Source of the DNA: SG8-39 sp041558415
GTDB lineage: Bacteria; Pseudomonadota; Gammaproteobacteria; Burkholderiales; SG8-39
NCBI GenBank assembly: GCA_041558415.1
Contig: JBFFEY010000006.1
Coordinates: 1-64,000, forward strand
Reading direction: 5' to 3'
DNA: 64,000 nt
In this document: positions 18,469 through 27,314 of the stretch, piece after piece
Layout: each line of letters begins with the position of its first letter
How positions within the stretch are numbered: position 1 is the stretch's first letter
Program-made: the position numbers and the translations under genes
Notes under the pieces: model-generated
What the model was told of the DNA's origin: nothing
The model's database searches: none
Seen by the model: the letters and a program-made list of their open reading frames with translations, nothing else

Positions 18469-19242
18469 TCAGCGCACGATGCCGCGCTTGGAGGTGCGCA
18501 GGAAGTCGGCGAACTGTTTGAGCTGCGGGTTCGCCGGCGCCAGCGCGTCGAGCCGCGCCTGCGCCTCGGCGCGGGTGAGACCCTTGCGGTAGAGCAGCTT
18601 GTAGGCGTGGCGCAGCGCCTCGATCACCTCGGCGCTGAAGCCGCGGCGGCGCAGGCCGACGCGGTTCAGGCCACGCGGCTGTGCGGTGTTGCCGGCGACG
18701 GTGACGAAGGGCGGCACGTCCTTGAGCACCACCGCCGAGGGGCCGATGAAGGCGCTTTCGCCGATGCGGCAGAACTGGTGAATGCCGCAGAAGCCCGAGA
18801 GAAAGGCATGGTCGCCGACCTCGACATGGCCGGCGAGCGTCGCATTGTTGGCGAAGACGGTGTGGTGGCCGACCGTGCAGTCATGTGCCACGTGCGCGGC
18901 CGTCATGAAATAGTTGTCGTCGCCGATGCGCGTCAGCCCCCTGTCTTTCGGCGAGCCGCGGTTGACGCTGCAGTACTCGCGGAACACGTTGCGGTCGCCG
19001 ATCTCGACGCGCGCGCCCTGATCGTCGTCCAGACCCTTGATCTGCGCCGCCTCGCCGATCGAACAGTAGGCATGGATCCGGTTGCCGCGGCCGATGCGCA
19101 CCCGTTCGCCGATGACGACCTGCGCGCCGATGCGCGTGCCCTCGCCGATCTCGACGCCGGGGCCGATCGTCGTCCACGGGCCGACGGCGACGCCGTCGCC
19201 GAGCACGGCATCGGGGTGCACGCGGCTGTCGGGATCGATCAT
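18469..19242 (-). CDS. lpxA: UDP-N-acetylglucosamine acyltransferase LpxA
   Basis: The 257-residue trimeric cytosolic enzyme catalyses the first step of lipid A synthesis. Its N-terminal part is a left-handed beta helix of hexapeptide repeats (GDGVAVGPWTTIGPGVEIGE and onward), with the catalytic-His segment AAHVAHDCTVGHH near residue 120. The C-terminal helical domain starts at RRGFSAEVIEALRHAYKLLY. The insert SIGEAAQIKGLDDDQGARVE is slightly longer than in Escherichia coli. It is upstream of lpxB in a two-gene operon. Confidence 0.95.
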   Translation of the reverse strand: MIDPDSRVHPDAVLGDGVAVGPWTTIGPGVEIGEGTRIGAQVVIGERVRIGRGNRIHAYCSIGEAAQIKGLDDDQGARVEIGDRNVFREYCSVNRGSPKDRGLTRIGDDNYFMTAAHVAHDCTVGHHTVFANNATLAGHVEVGDHAFLSGFCGIHQFCRIGESAFIGPSAVVLKDVPPFVTVAGNTAQPRGLNRVGLRRRGFSAEVIEALRHAYKLLYRKGLTRAEAQARLDALAPANPQLKQFADFLRTSKRGIVR

Positions 19243-19260
19243 GGGCGCGCTGTGCCGACG

Positions 19261-19683
19261 TCAGGCCTGCCCCGCGAAGGCCGGAATCGACTCGAGCTCG
19301 CCGGCCAGCCAGGGCTGCCGGCTGCGCGTCCAAATCTGCTTGCCGGGTACGAGCCAGTCCCGCTCGTCGAGCGTGCCGGGGCGCACGCGGATCTTGTCGG
19401 GCACCGCCGACGAGGAATGGTAGATGCGCACGCCGCACGCGGGGCAGAAGTGGCCCTCGAGCCTGTTGCCGCTGTCCGCCACGCGGGTGAAGGACTTCAG
19501 CGTGCCCTGCAGCAGGGTGAGAGCGTCCCTGCGCACGATCAGCGACATGGCGAACGCACTGCCGGTCTGCCGCTGGCAGGCGGTGCAGTGGCAGACGACC
19601 AGCCCTTCGGGTTCGCCGGCGATGCGGTAGCGCACGTGACCGCATTGGCAGCCGCCTTCGAGCGTTCGGGTTGCAGGTGTCAT
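19261..19683 (-). CDS. GFA-family (glutathione-dependent formaldehyde-activating enzyme-like) zinc protein
   Basis: The 140-residue protein has the Gfa/CENP-V zinc fold: EGGCQCGHVRY, then VVCHCTACQRQTGSAFAMSL, and a later GHFCPACGVRIY. These give seven cysteines for two zinc sites. Most members are not proven glutathione-formaldehyde enzymes, so this name is only a family label. The ATG at 19683 is preferred to an upstream start because GGAG lies eight bases before it. It is 18 bases upstream of lpxA on the same strand. Confidence 0.85.
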   Translation of the reverse strand: MTPATRTLEGGCQCGHVRYRIAGEPEGLVVCHCTACQRQTGSAFAMSLIVRRDALTLLQGTLKSFTRVADSGNRLEGHFCPACGVRIYHSSSAVPDKIRVRPGTLDERDWLVPGKQIWTRSRQPWLAGELESIPAFAGQA

Positions 19684-19856
19684 GTCGTCTCCATGCGGAA
19701 AGGCCGGTCGGTCGCGGCGCGCGGCAATGTTACGACGCCCGCGAGGGCGGACCAACCCAGGGGGCGGGGATCACTGCAGTTGACGCAGGTCAGGCGCCGC
19801 CGCGACGGCGCGGCGGAGGCAATGCCTGTGCAGCGGCGCGCGAGCGGAAAGAGTCG

Positions 19857-20173
19857 ATCATCAAGACCGAACTGATTGCCGAGAGCTGGGACGCACTGGG
19901 CGAGGGTCAGCACGAATTCGTCCGGCTGTTCGGTCAGCGGTTTTTCGCGCGCTTTCCGGAGTATCGGCCGCTGTTTCCGCTCGCGCTGAATCCGAGGCAG
20001 CTGGAAAAGATGGTGCAGACCATGGCGCGGGTGGCCAACCTCTCGGGCGATCGCGGCGGCATCGCGCCGCACATGCGCAAGGTCGGGCGGGCGCACAAGG
20101 CCTACGACCTCGCCGCGCGCGACTTCGACAACTTCAAGTGCACCTTTCTCGACCTGATCGGCGTTTCGTCCGA
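19857..20173 (+). pseudogene. Globin-domain fragment lacking start codon and C-terminus
   Basis: The plus frame reads ELIAESWDALGEGQHEFVRL, then FGQRFFARFPEYRPLFPLAL and HMRKVGRAHKAYDLAARDFD, ending FKCTFLDLIG. This is the N-terminal two thirds of a bacterial globin, with helix E/F-like region and the proximal His in GRAHKAY. No ATG, GTG or TTG occurs in frame near the start; the first conserved codons are ATC-ATC. After about 20173 the frame leaves the globin pattern and enters antisense moeA. It is probably a truncated relic. Confidence 0.6.
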
Positions 20174-20185
20174 CGTAGGGGGTTC

Positions 20186-20209
20186 ACACGGAGGCATAGC
20201 CCCCCGTGT
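20186..20209 (-). terminator. Hairpin after moeA, possible terminator
   Basis: Reading the minus strand beyond the moeA stop, ACACGGGGG and CCTCCGTGT can pair as a nine-base stem with one mismatch and a six-base loop. There is no T-run, so an intrinsic terminator is only possible, not shown. The globin fragment breaks off just before this hairpin. Confidence 0.4.
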
Positions 20210-20220
20210 TCAGGCCTTGC

Positions 20221-21495
20221 CTAGATCAGGCCGTCGAACAGCTGCACCTGCACCGGCTCGCCGGCCTCGACGCGGCCGCGTCCGTGCTCGAGCACGACGA
20301 AGCAGTTCGCCTCCGACATCGAGCGCAGCACGCCGGAGCCCTGCTGGCCGGTGGATTTCACCTGCCACGCGCTGCCCTCGCGGTAGACGATGCCACGCTG
20401 GTACTCGGTGCGTCCCGGCACCTTGCGGAAAGGGTGCGCCGCGCGGGCAGAGAGCAGCGGCAGCACGCAATCGTCGCCGCGCCCGCCAAGCGCGAGCAGC
20501 GCCTCGCGCACGAACTGGTAGAAGGTGACCATCACCGCGACCGGATTGCCCGGCAGGCCGAAGAGGAACGCGTTGCCGATGCGGCCGAAGGCCATCGGCC
20601 GGCCGGGGCGCATGGCGATCTTCCAGAACAGCACTTCGCCGAGCGTGGCCATCGTCTGCTTGACGAAGTCGGCCTCGCCGACCGACACGCCGCCGGAGGT
20701 GACAATCGCGTCGGCGCTCGCCGCGGCGCTGCGCAGAGCGTCCTCCAATGCGCGCGGATCGTCGCGCACCACACCCATGTCGATGAGCGCGACGCCGAGG
20801 CGCGTCAGCATGCCGTGCAGCGTGTAGCGGTTCGAGTCGTAGACCTGCCCCGGCGCGAGCGGCTGGCCGATCGAGGCGAGCTCGTCGCCGGTGGAAAAGA
20901 AGGCCACGCGCAGCCTTCTGCGCACCGCGACCTCGCCGATGCCGAGCGAGGCAAGCAGTCCCAGATCGGCCGGCGTCAGGGCGCGCCCCGGGCGCAGCAC
21001 CGGCACGCCGGTCTTCAGATCTTCGCCCGCCGCGCGCACGTTCTGCCCCCGCTTCTGCCCGGTGGGCACGGTGATGCGCGTGCCCTCCGCCTTGACCACC
21101 TCCTGGATCACCACGCTGTCCGTGCCCTGCGGCATCACCGCGCCGGTCATGACGCGCACGCACTCGCCCGGCCCGACCGGCCCGCCGAAGGCCTTGCCGG
21201 CGAGCGCGGTGCCGATCTCGACGAGCGTGGTCTCGCCGTTCGCCTCGAGGTCGGCGGCGCGCAGCGCCCAGCCGTCCATCGCCGAGTTGTCGTGCGCGGG
21301 CACGTCGAGTGCCGGCACGACGTCCTCGGCCAGCACGCGGCCGAGCGCGCTGCGCGTGGCGACGCGCTCGACGCCGGCCACCGGCGCGAGGCAGGCGCGC
21401 ATCGCGGCGCGCGCGGTGTCGACCGGCAGCGCGTCCGGATCGTAGCCGTCGATGCAGCTGACGACGGCGTTGATCGAGGCGATGCGTTCGTTCAT
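20221..21495 (-). CDS. moeA: Molybdopterin molybdotransferase MoeA, copy 1
   Basis: The 424-residue enzyme inserts molybdate (or tungstate) into adenylylated molybdopterin. It shows the linker motif VPAHDNSAMDGWALRAAD, then VMTGAVMPQGTDSVVIQE, FFSTGDELASIGQPL, YDSNRYTLHGML, the active-site loop TSGGVSVGEADFVKQTMA, and FGLPGNPVAVMVTFYQFV. Its start overlaps the mobA stop by four bases (minus-strand ATGA), so it is translationally coupled to mobA. A second, diverged moeA lies at 46.3 kb. Confidence 0.93.
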   Translation of the reverse strand: MNERIASINAVVSCIDGYDPDALPVDTARAAMRACLAPVAGVERVATRSALGRVLAEDVVPALDVPAHDNSAMDGWALRAADLEANGETTLVEIGTALAGKAFGGPVGPGECVRVMTGAVMPQGTDSVVIQEVVKAEGTRITVPTGQKRGQNVRAAGEDLKTGVPVLRPGRALTPADLGLLASLGIGEVAVRRRLRVAFFSTGDELASIGQPLAPGQVYDSNRYTLHGMLTRLGVALIDMGVVRDDPRALEDALRSAAASADAIVTSGGVSVGEADFVKQTMATLGEVLFWKIAMRPGRPMAFGRIGNAFLFGLPGNPVAVMVTFYQFVREALLALGGRGDDCVLPLLSARAAHPFRKVPGRTEYQRGIVYREGSAWQVKSTGQQGSGVLRSMSEANCFVVLEHGRGRVEAGEPVQVQLFDGLI

Positions 21496-22076
21496 TTGGC
21501 CTGCGTCGCGAAGCGCGCGAGCTCCTCGCGCGTATTGATGTTGCTGAAGGCCTCCGGCTGATCGTCGAAGGATACCTCGACGACGGCGAGGCGCGCGTAC
21601 CAGGCGTCGATCTTGCGGCCGCCCGCGCGCAGGAAGGCCTCGAGATCCGGCAGCACTGCGCGCTCGACGAGGCAGAACACCGGGTGCGGCTGATCGCCGG
21701 TCTTCGCCACCGCGAGCTGGGCCGCCTGCGCAGCGAGCGCGGCGGCCAGGCGCGCGACGAGATCCTGCGGCAGAAAGGGCGAGTCGCAGGGCACCGTCAC
21801 GACGCGTTCGGTGCGCGCGGCCTGCAGTCCGGCGTGCAGCCCGGCGAGCGGGCCGGCGAAACCGCCGACGGCATCGCTCACCACCGGGTAGCCGAAGGCA
21901 CGGTAAGCGTCCAGGTTCTGGTTGGCGTTGACGACGATGGTCTCGACCTGCGGCGCGAGGCGCTCGATCACCCAGGCGACCATCGCGCGTCCTTCAAGCG
22001 GCTGCAGCCCCTTGTCGACGCCGCCCATACGCCGCCCCTGGCCCCCGGCCAGCACGATCCCCGTCACGTCTTGCAT
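21492..22076 (-). CDS. mobA: Molybdenum cofactor guanylyltransferase MobA
   Basis: The 194-residue nucleotidyltransferase attaches GMP to Mo-molybdopterin to make MGD, the form used by formate dehydrogenase. The N-terminal GTP loop is GIVLAGGQGRRMGGVDKG; DAVGGFAGPLAGLHAGLQ and VTVPCDSPFLP (metal-binding Asp) follow. ATG 22076 is chosen because the motif begins seven residues later; the upstream extension in the same frame is out of family. It is upstream of moeA in a coupled pair and divergent from an MFS gene. Confidence 0.92.
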   Translation of the reverse strand: MQDVTGIVLAGGQGRRMGGVDKGLQPLEGRAMVAWVIERLAPQVETIVVNANQNLDAYRAFGYPVVSDAVGGFAGPLAGLHAGLQAARTERVVTVPCDSPFLPQDLVARLAAALAAQAAQLAVAKTGDQPHPVFCLVERAVLPDLEAFLRAGGRKIDAWYARLAVVEVSFDDQPEAFSNINTREELARFATQAK

Positions 22077-22165
22077 GCAGCGATTGTAGCGAGGCGGCCA
22101 TGTCGCGGCAGCCGGGCGAAACCGCGTTTGCCGCATGGGGAACCGCGTGCCACACTGCCGCCGCC

Positions 22166-23368
22166 ATGGCGGAACGACGCTTCCTGGTTCCCTTTCTCAA
22201 CCTCGGGCACCTGCTCGATCACCTCGTGATGCTCGTTTTCCCGACCGCGGTGGTGGCCCTGGCGCACGAGTGGAACCAGCCCTACGCCGAGCTGCTGCCG
22301 CTCGCGGTCGGCAGCTTCATCGCCTTCGGCGCCTTCGCCATACCCGCCGGCTGGCTGGCGGACCACTGGAGCCGTTACAAGACCCTGGTGCTGTTCTTCT
22401 TCGGCATCGGCGGATCGATGATCCTCACCGGCTTCGCGCAGTCGCCCTGGCAGATCGCGGCCGGCCTCACGCTGACCGGCGCCTTTGCCGCGATCTACCA
22501 TCCGGTGGGCATCGCCATGCTGGTCGCCGTGCCGCAAAACATGGGTCGCGTGCTCGGCTGGAACGGGCTGTGGGGCAACCTCGGCCTCGCCACGGCGGCG
22601 CTCATCACCGGCGCGCTGGTCGACTTCGTCGGCTGGCGCGCGGCGTTCTTCGTGCCCGGTGTCGTGTGCATCGCCGCCGGGGTCGCCTTTCGCCTGCTGG
22701 TGCCCGACCCGGGGCCGGTGAAGAAGGGCTCCAAGACCATCGGCCTGCACATCGACGCGCGCATGATGGCGCGCATCTTCGCCATCCTGCTGATTGCCAC
22801 CGCCTGCGGCGGCATCATCTTCAACTCGACGACGGTGTCGATGCCGAAGGTGTTCGACGAGCGCCTGCGCGCGCTCACCCAGACGAGCTTCGGCATCGGC
22901 GCGCTGGTCGCCGGCGTGTATGCGCTGGCCGCCTTCGCGCAGGTGCTGATGGGCACGCTGATCGACCGCACCGAGCTGCGCCGCCTGATGATCGGTGTCG
23001 CGCTGGTGCAGGTGCCGCTCATGTTCCTCGCGGCCAATCTCGAAGGCTGGGCGATGCTTGCGGTCGCGTTGCTCATGATGCTCGCGGTGTTCGGCCAGAT
23101 CCCGCTGAACGACGCGATCGTCGGCAAGTACTGCGCCGATGAGTACCGCGCGCGGGTGCTGTCGGTGCGCTATGTCATCTCGCTCGGCGTCGCCGCGCTG
23201 GCGGTGCCGATGATTGCTGCCTTGCATGCGACGGAAGGCGGCTTCGGCAACGTGTTCCTGGTGCTCGGCGTGCTCGCCGCCGGCATGCTGTGCGCCGCGT
23301 TCTTCTTCCCGACACGCGGCGAGCTTGTCGCGCAGATGGAAAAATTCAGCGCGCAGGCGCCGGCGTAG
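22166..23368 (+). CDS. MFS transporter (fosmidomycin-resistance-like)
   Basis: The 400-residue inner-membrane protein has about twelve helices. FLNLGHLLDHLVMLVFPTAV at the N-terminus and AIPAGWLADHWSRYKTLV (the loop 2-3 motif of MFS proteins) and TLIDRTELRRLM in the centre are visible. The His-rich first helix resembles Fsr-type efflux proteins. ATG 22166 (MAERRF) is chosen; an upstream in-frame ATG at 22100 would add 22 atypical residues. The substrate is unknown. The downstream binding-protein gene starts 39 bases later. Confidence 0.8.
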   Translation: MAERRFLVPFLNLGHLLDHLVMLVFPTAVVALAHEWNQPYAELLPLAVGSFIAFGAFAIPAGWLADHWSRYKTLVLFFFGIGGSMILTGFAQSPWQIAAGLTLTGAFAAIYHPVGIAMLVAVPQNMGRVLGWNGLWGNLGLATAALITGALVDFVGWRAAFFVPGVVCIAAGVAFRLLVPDPGPVKKGSKTIGLHIDARMMARIFAILLIATACGGIIFNSTTVSMPKVFDERLRALTQTSFGIGALVAGVYALAAFAQVLMGTLIDRTELRRLMIGVALVQVPLMFLAANLEGWAMLAVALLMMLAVFGQIPLNDAIVGKYCADEYRARVLSVRYVISLGVAALAVPMIAALHATEGGFGNVFLVLGVLAAGMLCAAFFFPTRGELVAQMEKFSAQAPA

Positions 23369-23407
23369 GCCGGCTTCGCGCGGCAGACAATCGACCGGGG
23401 GGCCTCG

Positions 23408-24292
23408 ATGCAGGAGATCAGCATTCAGTTCACGCGTTTTTCCGCCTTCTATTCGCCGCTCATCGCGACCATCGCCGGCGGCTTTCTCGAAGAGGAGGGA
23501 CTGAAGCCGAAGCACTCGGTCTCGCCGCCGGGCAAGTCGGCGATCGCCGGCCTGGTCGACGGCAGCGTGCACGTCGCCCAGTCGGCGCCCTCGCAGGCGA
23601 TCACGGCGCTCGATCAGGGCAAGACGCCGCCGGCGCTGCACTTCGCCCAGGTCAACGAGAAGGACGGCTTTTTCCTGGTGGGCCGCAAACCGGAGGCTGA
23701 TTTCCGCTGGGCCGGCCTCAAGGGCCGCGGCGTGCTGGTCGATCACGGCGGCCAGCCCACCGTGATGTTCCAGTACGCCTGCCACCGGCGCGGGCTCGAC
23801 TACGCTGCGATCAAGGCCATCGACGCCGGCTCGCCCGAGAAGATGATCGAGGCCTTCAAGCGCGGCGAGGGCGAATACATCCACCTGCAGGGCCCGGCGC
23901 CGCAGCAGCTCGAGCACGACGGCCACGGCCACATCGTCACCGCGCTGGGCGACGCGATCGGTCCCTGCGCGTTTTCCAGCCTTGCCGCGACGCGCGAATG
24001 GCTCGCCGGCGACATGGCCAAGGCCTTCATGCGCGCCTACCGCAAGGGGCGCGCCTGGCTGATCGCGACGCCGGCGGCCGAGGTGGCGAAGCGCGAAGCC
24101 GCGTTCTTTCCCGACATCCATCCGCGCGTGCTCGAGGCGACCATCGCCGCCTACCAGAAGCTGGGCACCTGGTCGCCGCACGTCGAGATCACGCGCAGCG
24201 CCTACGAGGCGACGCTCGACATCTTCCAGCACGCGGGCAAGATCCGCACGCGGCCGCGCTACGAGGACGCGATCGCCACGCCCCCGGGCTAG
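23408..24292 (+). CDS. NMT1/THI5/SsuA-like substrate-binding-fold protein without signal peptide
   Basis: The 294-residue protein has the type 2 periplasmic-binding fold seen in NMT1/THI5-like proteins: FSAFYSPLIATIAGGFLEEE, then GLVDGSVHVAQSAPSQAITA, VLVDHGGQPTVMFQYACHRRGLD shortened here to its core, and EKMIEAFKRGEGEYIHLQGP. It begins directly with a strand (MQEISIQFTRF), so no export signal is visible. It could be a cytosolic sensor or enzyme rather than a transport protein. No ABC partners lie beside it. Confidence 0.7.
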   Translation: MQEISIQFTRFSAFYSPLIATIAGGFLEEEGLKPKHSVSPPGKSAIAGLVDGSVHVAQSAPSQAITALDQGKTPPALHFAQVNEKDGFFLVGRKPEADFRWAGLKGRGVLVDHGGQPTVMFQYACHRRGLDYAAIKAIDAGSPEKMIEAFKRGEGEYIHLQGPAPQQLEHDGHGHIVTALGDAIGPCAFSSLAATREWLAGDMAKAFMRAYRKGRAWLIATPAAEVAKREAAFFPDIHPRVLEATIAAYQKLGTWSPHVEITRSAYEATLDIFQHAGKIRTRPRYEDAIATPPG

Positions 24293-24309
24293 CCGTTCCG
24301 GCCTGCCTT

Positions 24310-25251
24310 TCAGCCGCTCGCGGCGAGGCGCTGCCAGGCGCGCGCGGTGCGCTGGGCGCGCGTTTGGCTGGCGACGTTGCCAAGCGGCCGGTCGCGCTGC
24401 CAGCGTGCGCGCGCGACGGCATCGGCTGCCCGCGCCCAAAGCGCGTCGGCCTCGCGCAGCAGGGCCTCGAGCTGCGACAGCACCCCCGCGAGCGCGACGT
24501 GCGTGGCGGCCGAGGCCGGATCCTCGTGCGCCGCGAAGCGCAGCGCCTCGAGCGCGCCGAACGCGCGCTCCAGCCAATCGGCCGGCCAGCCGAAGCGGCG
24601 CGCCTCGCGCAGCGTGTAGGCGAGCTGCGCGGCGCTGACGTGAATGTCCTCGATGGTGCGGAAGGGCTTGACGTAATTGTCGTAGCCGTCGCCGGGCAGC
24701 AGTGCGCCGGGCTCGAGCGCGACGCTGTCGAAATGCAGCGCGGCCTGCGGTAGCTCGGGTACGAAGGGCGTCGGCGGCAAGGTCTCGATCCGCACGCCCG
24801 GGGCGGCCGAGGGCACCCGCAGCAGCCGGATCGCCGGGCGCTCGCCCGACACGCTCGTGTCGCGTGCGGCAACGAGAAACAGTGCGCCCTCGGGGCCGAG
24901 CGTGGCCCAGCGCTTCGATCCGTCGAGTCGCCAGCCGGCCTCGCCGTCGCGCTCGAGCGTGGTGTGGATGTCCCGCGGCCGGTTGCCGCCGGCCTCGGTG
25001 ACGCAGAACGCGGCCACGCCGTCCGGCGGCAGCGCGGGCAGCAGCGCGTGCAGCGCAGCCTGGTAGCCCGAGGCGAAGGCCCAGCCGAGGCGGTCGGCGT
25101 CGAAGCCGGCGATGATGGCGAGCGCCATCGGGTCCTGCCAGCGCTGCGCCAGCAGGCGGTGCCGCGCCCACCAGCTGGCGACGTCCTCGCAGGGCGCGGC
25201 TTCGAGCGGGGCGGCTAGCATCTGCTCGAGCAGCGTACAGGGGAGCATCAT
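24310..25251 (-). CDS. Short acyl-CoA dehydrogenase-family protein
   Basis: The 313-residue protein carries the acyl-CoA dehydrogenase middle domain: AFCVTEAGGNRPRDIHTTLE, then GWRLDGSKRWATLGPEGALF with LVAARD, followed by a helical C-terminal half rich in Ala, Arg and Leu. It is shorter than typical members (about 380) and the usual catalytic Glu context is not obvious. It starts at ATG 25251, overlapping the fdhD stop as ATGATGA, so it is the third gene of moaA-fdhD-acd. That position is unexpected for a fatty-acid enzyme. Confidence 0.7.
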   Translation of the reverse strand: MMLPCTLLEQMLAAPLEAAPCEDVASWWARHRLLAQRWQDPMALAIIAGFDADRLGWAFASGYQAALHALLPALPPDGVAAFCVTEAGGNRPRDIHTTLERDGEAGWRLDGSKRWATLGPEGALFLVAARDTSVSGERPAIRLLRVPSAAPGVRIETLPPTPFVPELPQAALHFDSVALEPGALLPGDGYDNYVKPFRTIEDIHVSAAQLAYTLREARRFGWPADWLERAFGALEALRFAAHEDPASAATHVALAGVLSQLEALLREADALWARAADAVARARWQRDRPLGNVASQTRAQRTARAWQRLAASG

Positions 25252-26138
25252 GCGTATGCCGTCGGCTGTGCGCTCCTGCGTGCCAGCCGCTCGCGGCCCG
25301 TAAAGGCGAGGTAATGCCGGCCGCTCGCGCGGCCGAGCATGGTGATGCCGGTTTTCTTCGCGATCTCGTAACCCATGCGCGTCAGGCCCGAGCGCGAAAC
25401 GAGGAAGGGGATCTGCATCTGCACGCACTTGATGACCATCTCGCTGGTCAGCCGGCCGGTCGTATAAAACACCTTGTCGCTGCCGTCGATGGCGTCGAGC
25501 CACATGAAGCCCGCGATCGCATCGACCGCGTTATGGCGCCCGACGTCCTCGACGAACATCATGATTTCCGCGCTCTCCGGCCCGGTGGTGCGCGCGAGCG
25601 CGCAGCCGTGCACCGCGCCGGACTGCTTGTAGATCGTTTCGTGGCGTCGCACCTTCTCGATGAGATCGAAAAGCTGGAGGTCTGCCAGGCGCACGTCGTC
25701 GCGCAGGCGGATGCGATCGATTTCCTCCATCAGGTTGCCGAACACCGTGCCCTGGCCGCAGCCGGTGGTGACGGTGCGCTTCTGCATGCGTGCGCGCAGT
25801 CCCTTGACGCGCTTGCGCGTGGTGACCACGACCGCTTCGGTCTCCCAGTCGACCTGCACCGCGGCGATCGCCTCGATCGACGGCACCAGCCCCTGGTTGC
25901 GCAGGTAGCCGAGGGCAAGCGCCTCGGGTGCGTGGCCGAGCGTCATGAGCGTGACGATCTCGCGCTTGTCGAGGTACAGCGTGAGCGGGTGCTCGCCGGC
26001 GATCGAGGTCGGCACCATCTCGCCACGCTCGTTGTAGGCCTCGACCTCGAAGGTCGCGGGCTTGGCGGCGTCGGTGAGCTCGGGGCGATGGCGCATCGTG
26101 TCAGTCTGCACGGCGGCGGGGGCAGCAGGCCGGGTCAT
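25248..26138 (-). CDS. fdhD: Formate dehydrogenase sulfurtransferase FdhD
   Basis: The 296-residue protein transfers sulfur from a cysteine desulfurase to the bis-MGD cofactor of formate dehydrogenase. Visible parts are ALALGYLRNQGLV, the loop TVTTGCGQGTVFGNLM, QSGAVHGCALA, VEDVGRHNAVDAIAGFMWLD, FYTTGRLTSEMVIKCVQMQI and SRSGLTRMGYEIAKKTGITM. The loop has one cysteine where the E. coli protein has a CXXC pair; one Cys is enough in some homologues. Start ATG 26138 overlaps the moaA stop (ATGA). Confidence 0.93.
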   Translation of the reverse strand: MTRPAAPAAVQTDTMRHRPELTDAAKPATFEVEAYNERGEMVPTSIAGEHPLTLYLDKREIVTLMTLGHAPEALALGYLRNQGLVPSIEAIAAVQVDWETEAVVVTTRKRVKGLRARMQKRTVTTGCGQGTVFGNLMEEIDRIRLRDDVRLADLQLFDLIEKVRRHETIYKQSGAVHGCALARTTGPESAEIMMFVEDVGRHNAVDAIAGFMWLDAIDGSDKVFYTTGRLTSEMVIKCVQMQIPFLVSRSGLTRMGYEIAKKTGITMLGRASGRHYLAFTGRERLARRSAQPTAYA

Positions 26139-27211
26139 CCGCCGATATAGGACATTTCGACCTTGCGCTGCATCGCGGTCTGCTCGGTGCGGATCTCGGA
26201 GTAGCGGTCGCCGCGCGGCAGCCACACCGCGGCGATCGCGTCGCGCAGCACTTCGTCGCTCGCGCCACCGCGGATGAGCGGCATCAGATCGTGGCCGTGC
26301 TCGGCGAACAGGCAGGTGAAAAGTTTCCCTTCGGTCGACAGCCGCATGCGGGTGCAGCTGGCGCAGAAGGCCTGCGTCACCGAGGCGATGACGCCGATCT
26401 CACCGCCGCCATCGGCGTAGCGCCAGCGCTCGGCGACCTCGCCGGCATAGCTCGCTTCGAGCGGCTCGAGCGGAAACACCTCGGAGATACGACGCACCAC
26501 CTCGGCGGATGGCACGACATCGTCCATGCGCCAGCCGTTGGTGCTGCCGACGTCCATGTACTCGATGAAGCGCAGCACGTGCCCGCTGCCGCGCCAGCGC
26601 CGCGCCGCCTCGACGACCTGGTGATCGTTGACGCCGCGCTTCACCACCATGTTGATCTTGATCGGGGCCAGACCGGCGGCAGCTGCGGCCTCGATGCCCT
26701 CGAGCACGCGCGCTACCGGAACGTCGGCGTCGGTCATCGCGCGGAACGTGGCGTCCTCGTGCGAATCGAGGCTCACCGTGACGCGCTGCAGTCCCGCCGC
26801 TCTGAGCGCGCGCGCCTGCTTGGCGAGCAGCGCGCCATTGGTGGTCAGCGCGATGTCGACGCCGAGCGCGGCGAGCATCGCGATCAGCCGGTCGACGTCG
26901 CGCCGCACCAGCGGCTCGCCGCCGGTGAGGCGCAGCTTCTGTACGCCCAGGCCGACGAATACGCGTGCCAGGCGCGCGATTTCCTCGAAGCTGAGGATCG
27001 CGCTGTGCGGCAGGAATCGGTAGTTTGCGTCGAATACTTCGCGCGGCATGCAGTACACGCAGCGGAAGTTGCAGCGGTCGGTGACCGAGATGCGCAGGTC
27101 GCGCAGCGCGCGCCCGCGCAGGTCGCGCGGCGCCCCGCCGGTGAACGGCGGCGGGGCGTCGCCTGCGAGCGGCGCGCCTGCGACGCGAATCGGAATAACC
27201 TTGTCCGACAT
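26135..27211 (-). CDS. moaA: GTP 3',8-cyclase MoaA
   Basis: The 358-residue radical SAM enzyme begins molybdopterin synthesis from GTP. The SAM-cluster motif CNFRCVYC has cysteines 47, 51 and 54; LRLTGGEPLVRRD and VTVSLDSHEDATF follow. The second cluster motif FCASCTRMRLSTEGKLFTC is near the C-terminus. The chain ends in Gly-Gly (SYIGG), as required for the activating C-terminal tail. It leads the moaA-fdhD-acd operon, divergent from the DUF3305 gene. Confidence 0.95.
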   Translation of the reverse strand: MSDKVIPIRVAGAPLAGDAPPPFTGGAPRDLRGRALRDLRISVTDRCNFRCVYCMPREVFDANYRFLPHSAILSFEEIARLARVFVGLGVQKLRLTGGEPLVRRDVDRLIAMLAALGVDIALTTNGALLAKQARALRAAGLQRVTVSLDSHEDATFRAMTDADVPVARVLEGIEAAAAAGLAPIKINMVVKRGVNDHQVVEAARRWRGSGHVLRFIEYMDVGSTNGWRMDDVVPSAEVVRRISEVFPLEPLEASYAGEVAERWRYADGGGEIGVIASVTQAFCASCTRMRLSTEGKLFTCLFAEHGHDLMPLIRGGASDEVLRDAIAAVWLPRGDRYSEIRTEQTAMQRKVEMSYIGG

Positions 27212-27314
27212 GATGGGATTGTGGGGCTGCGGCTGCGGTCAGCCGGTAGAGGAGGATAGCAGAGGGGCGCGATTGCGCTATAGTGTTCAATCCCTTGGAG
27301 GAGTGCTGTTGCCG

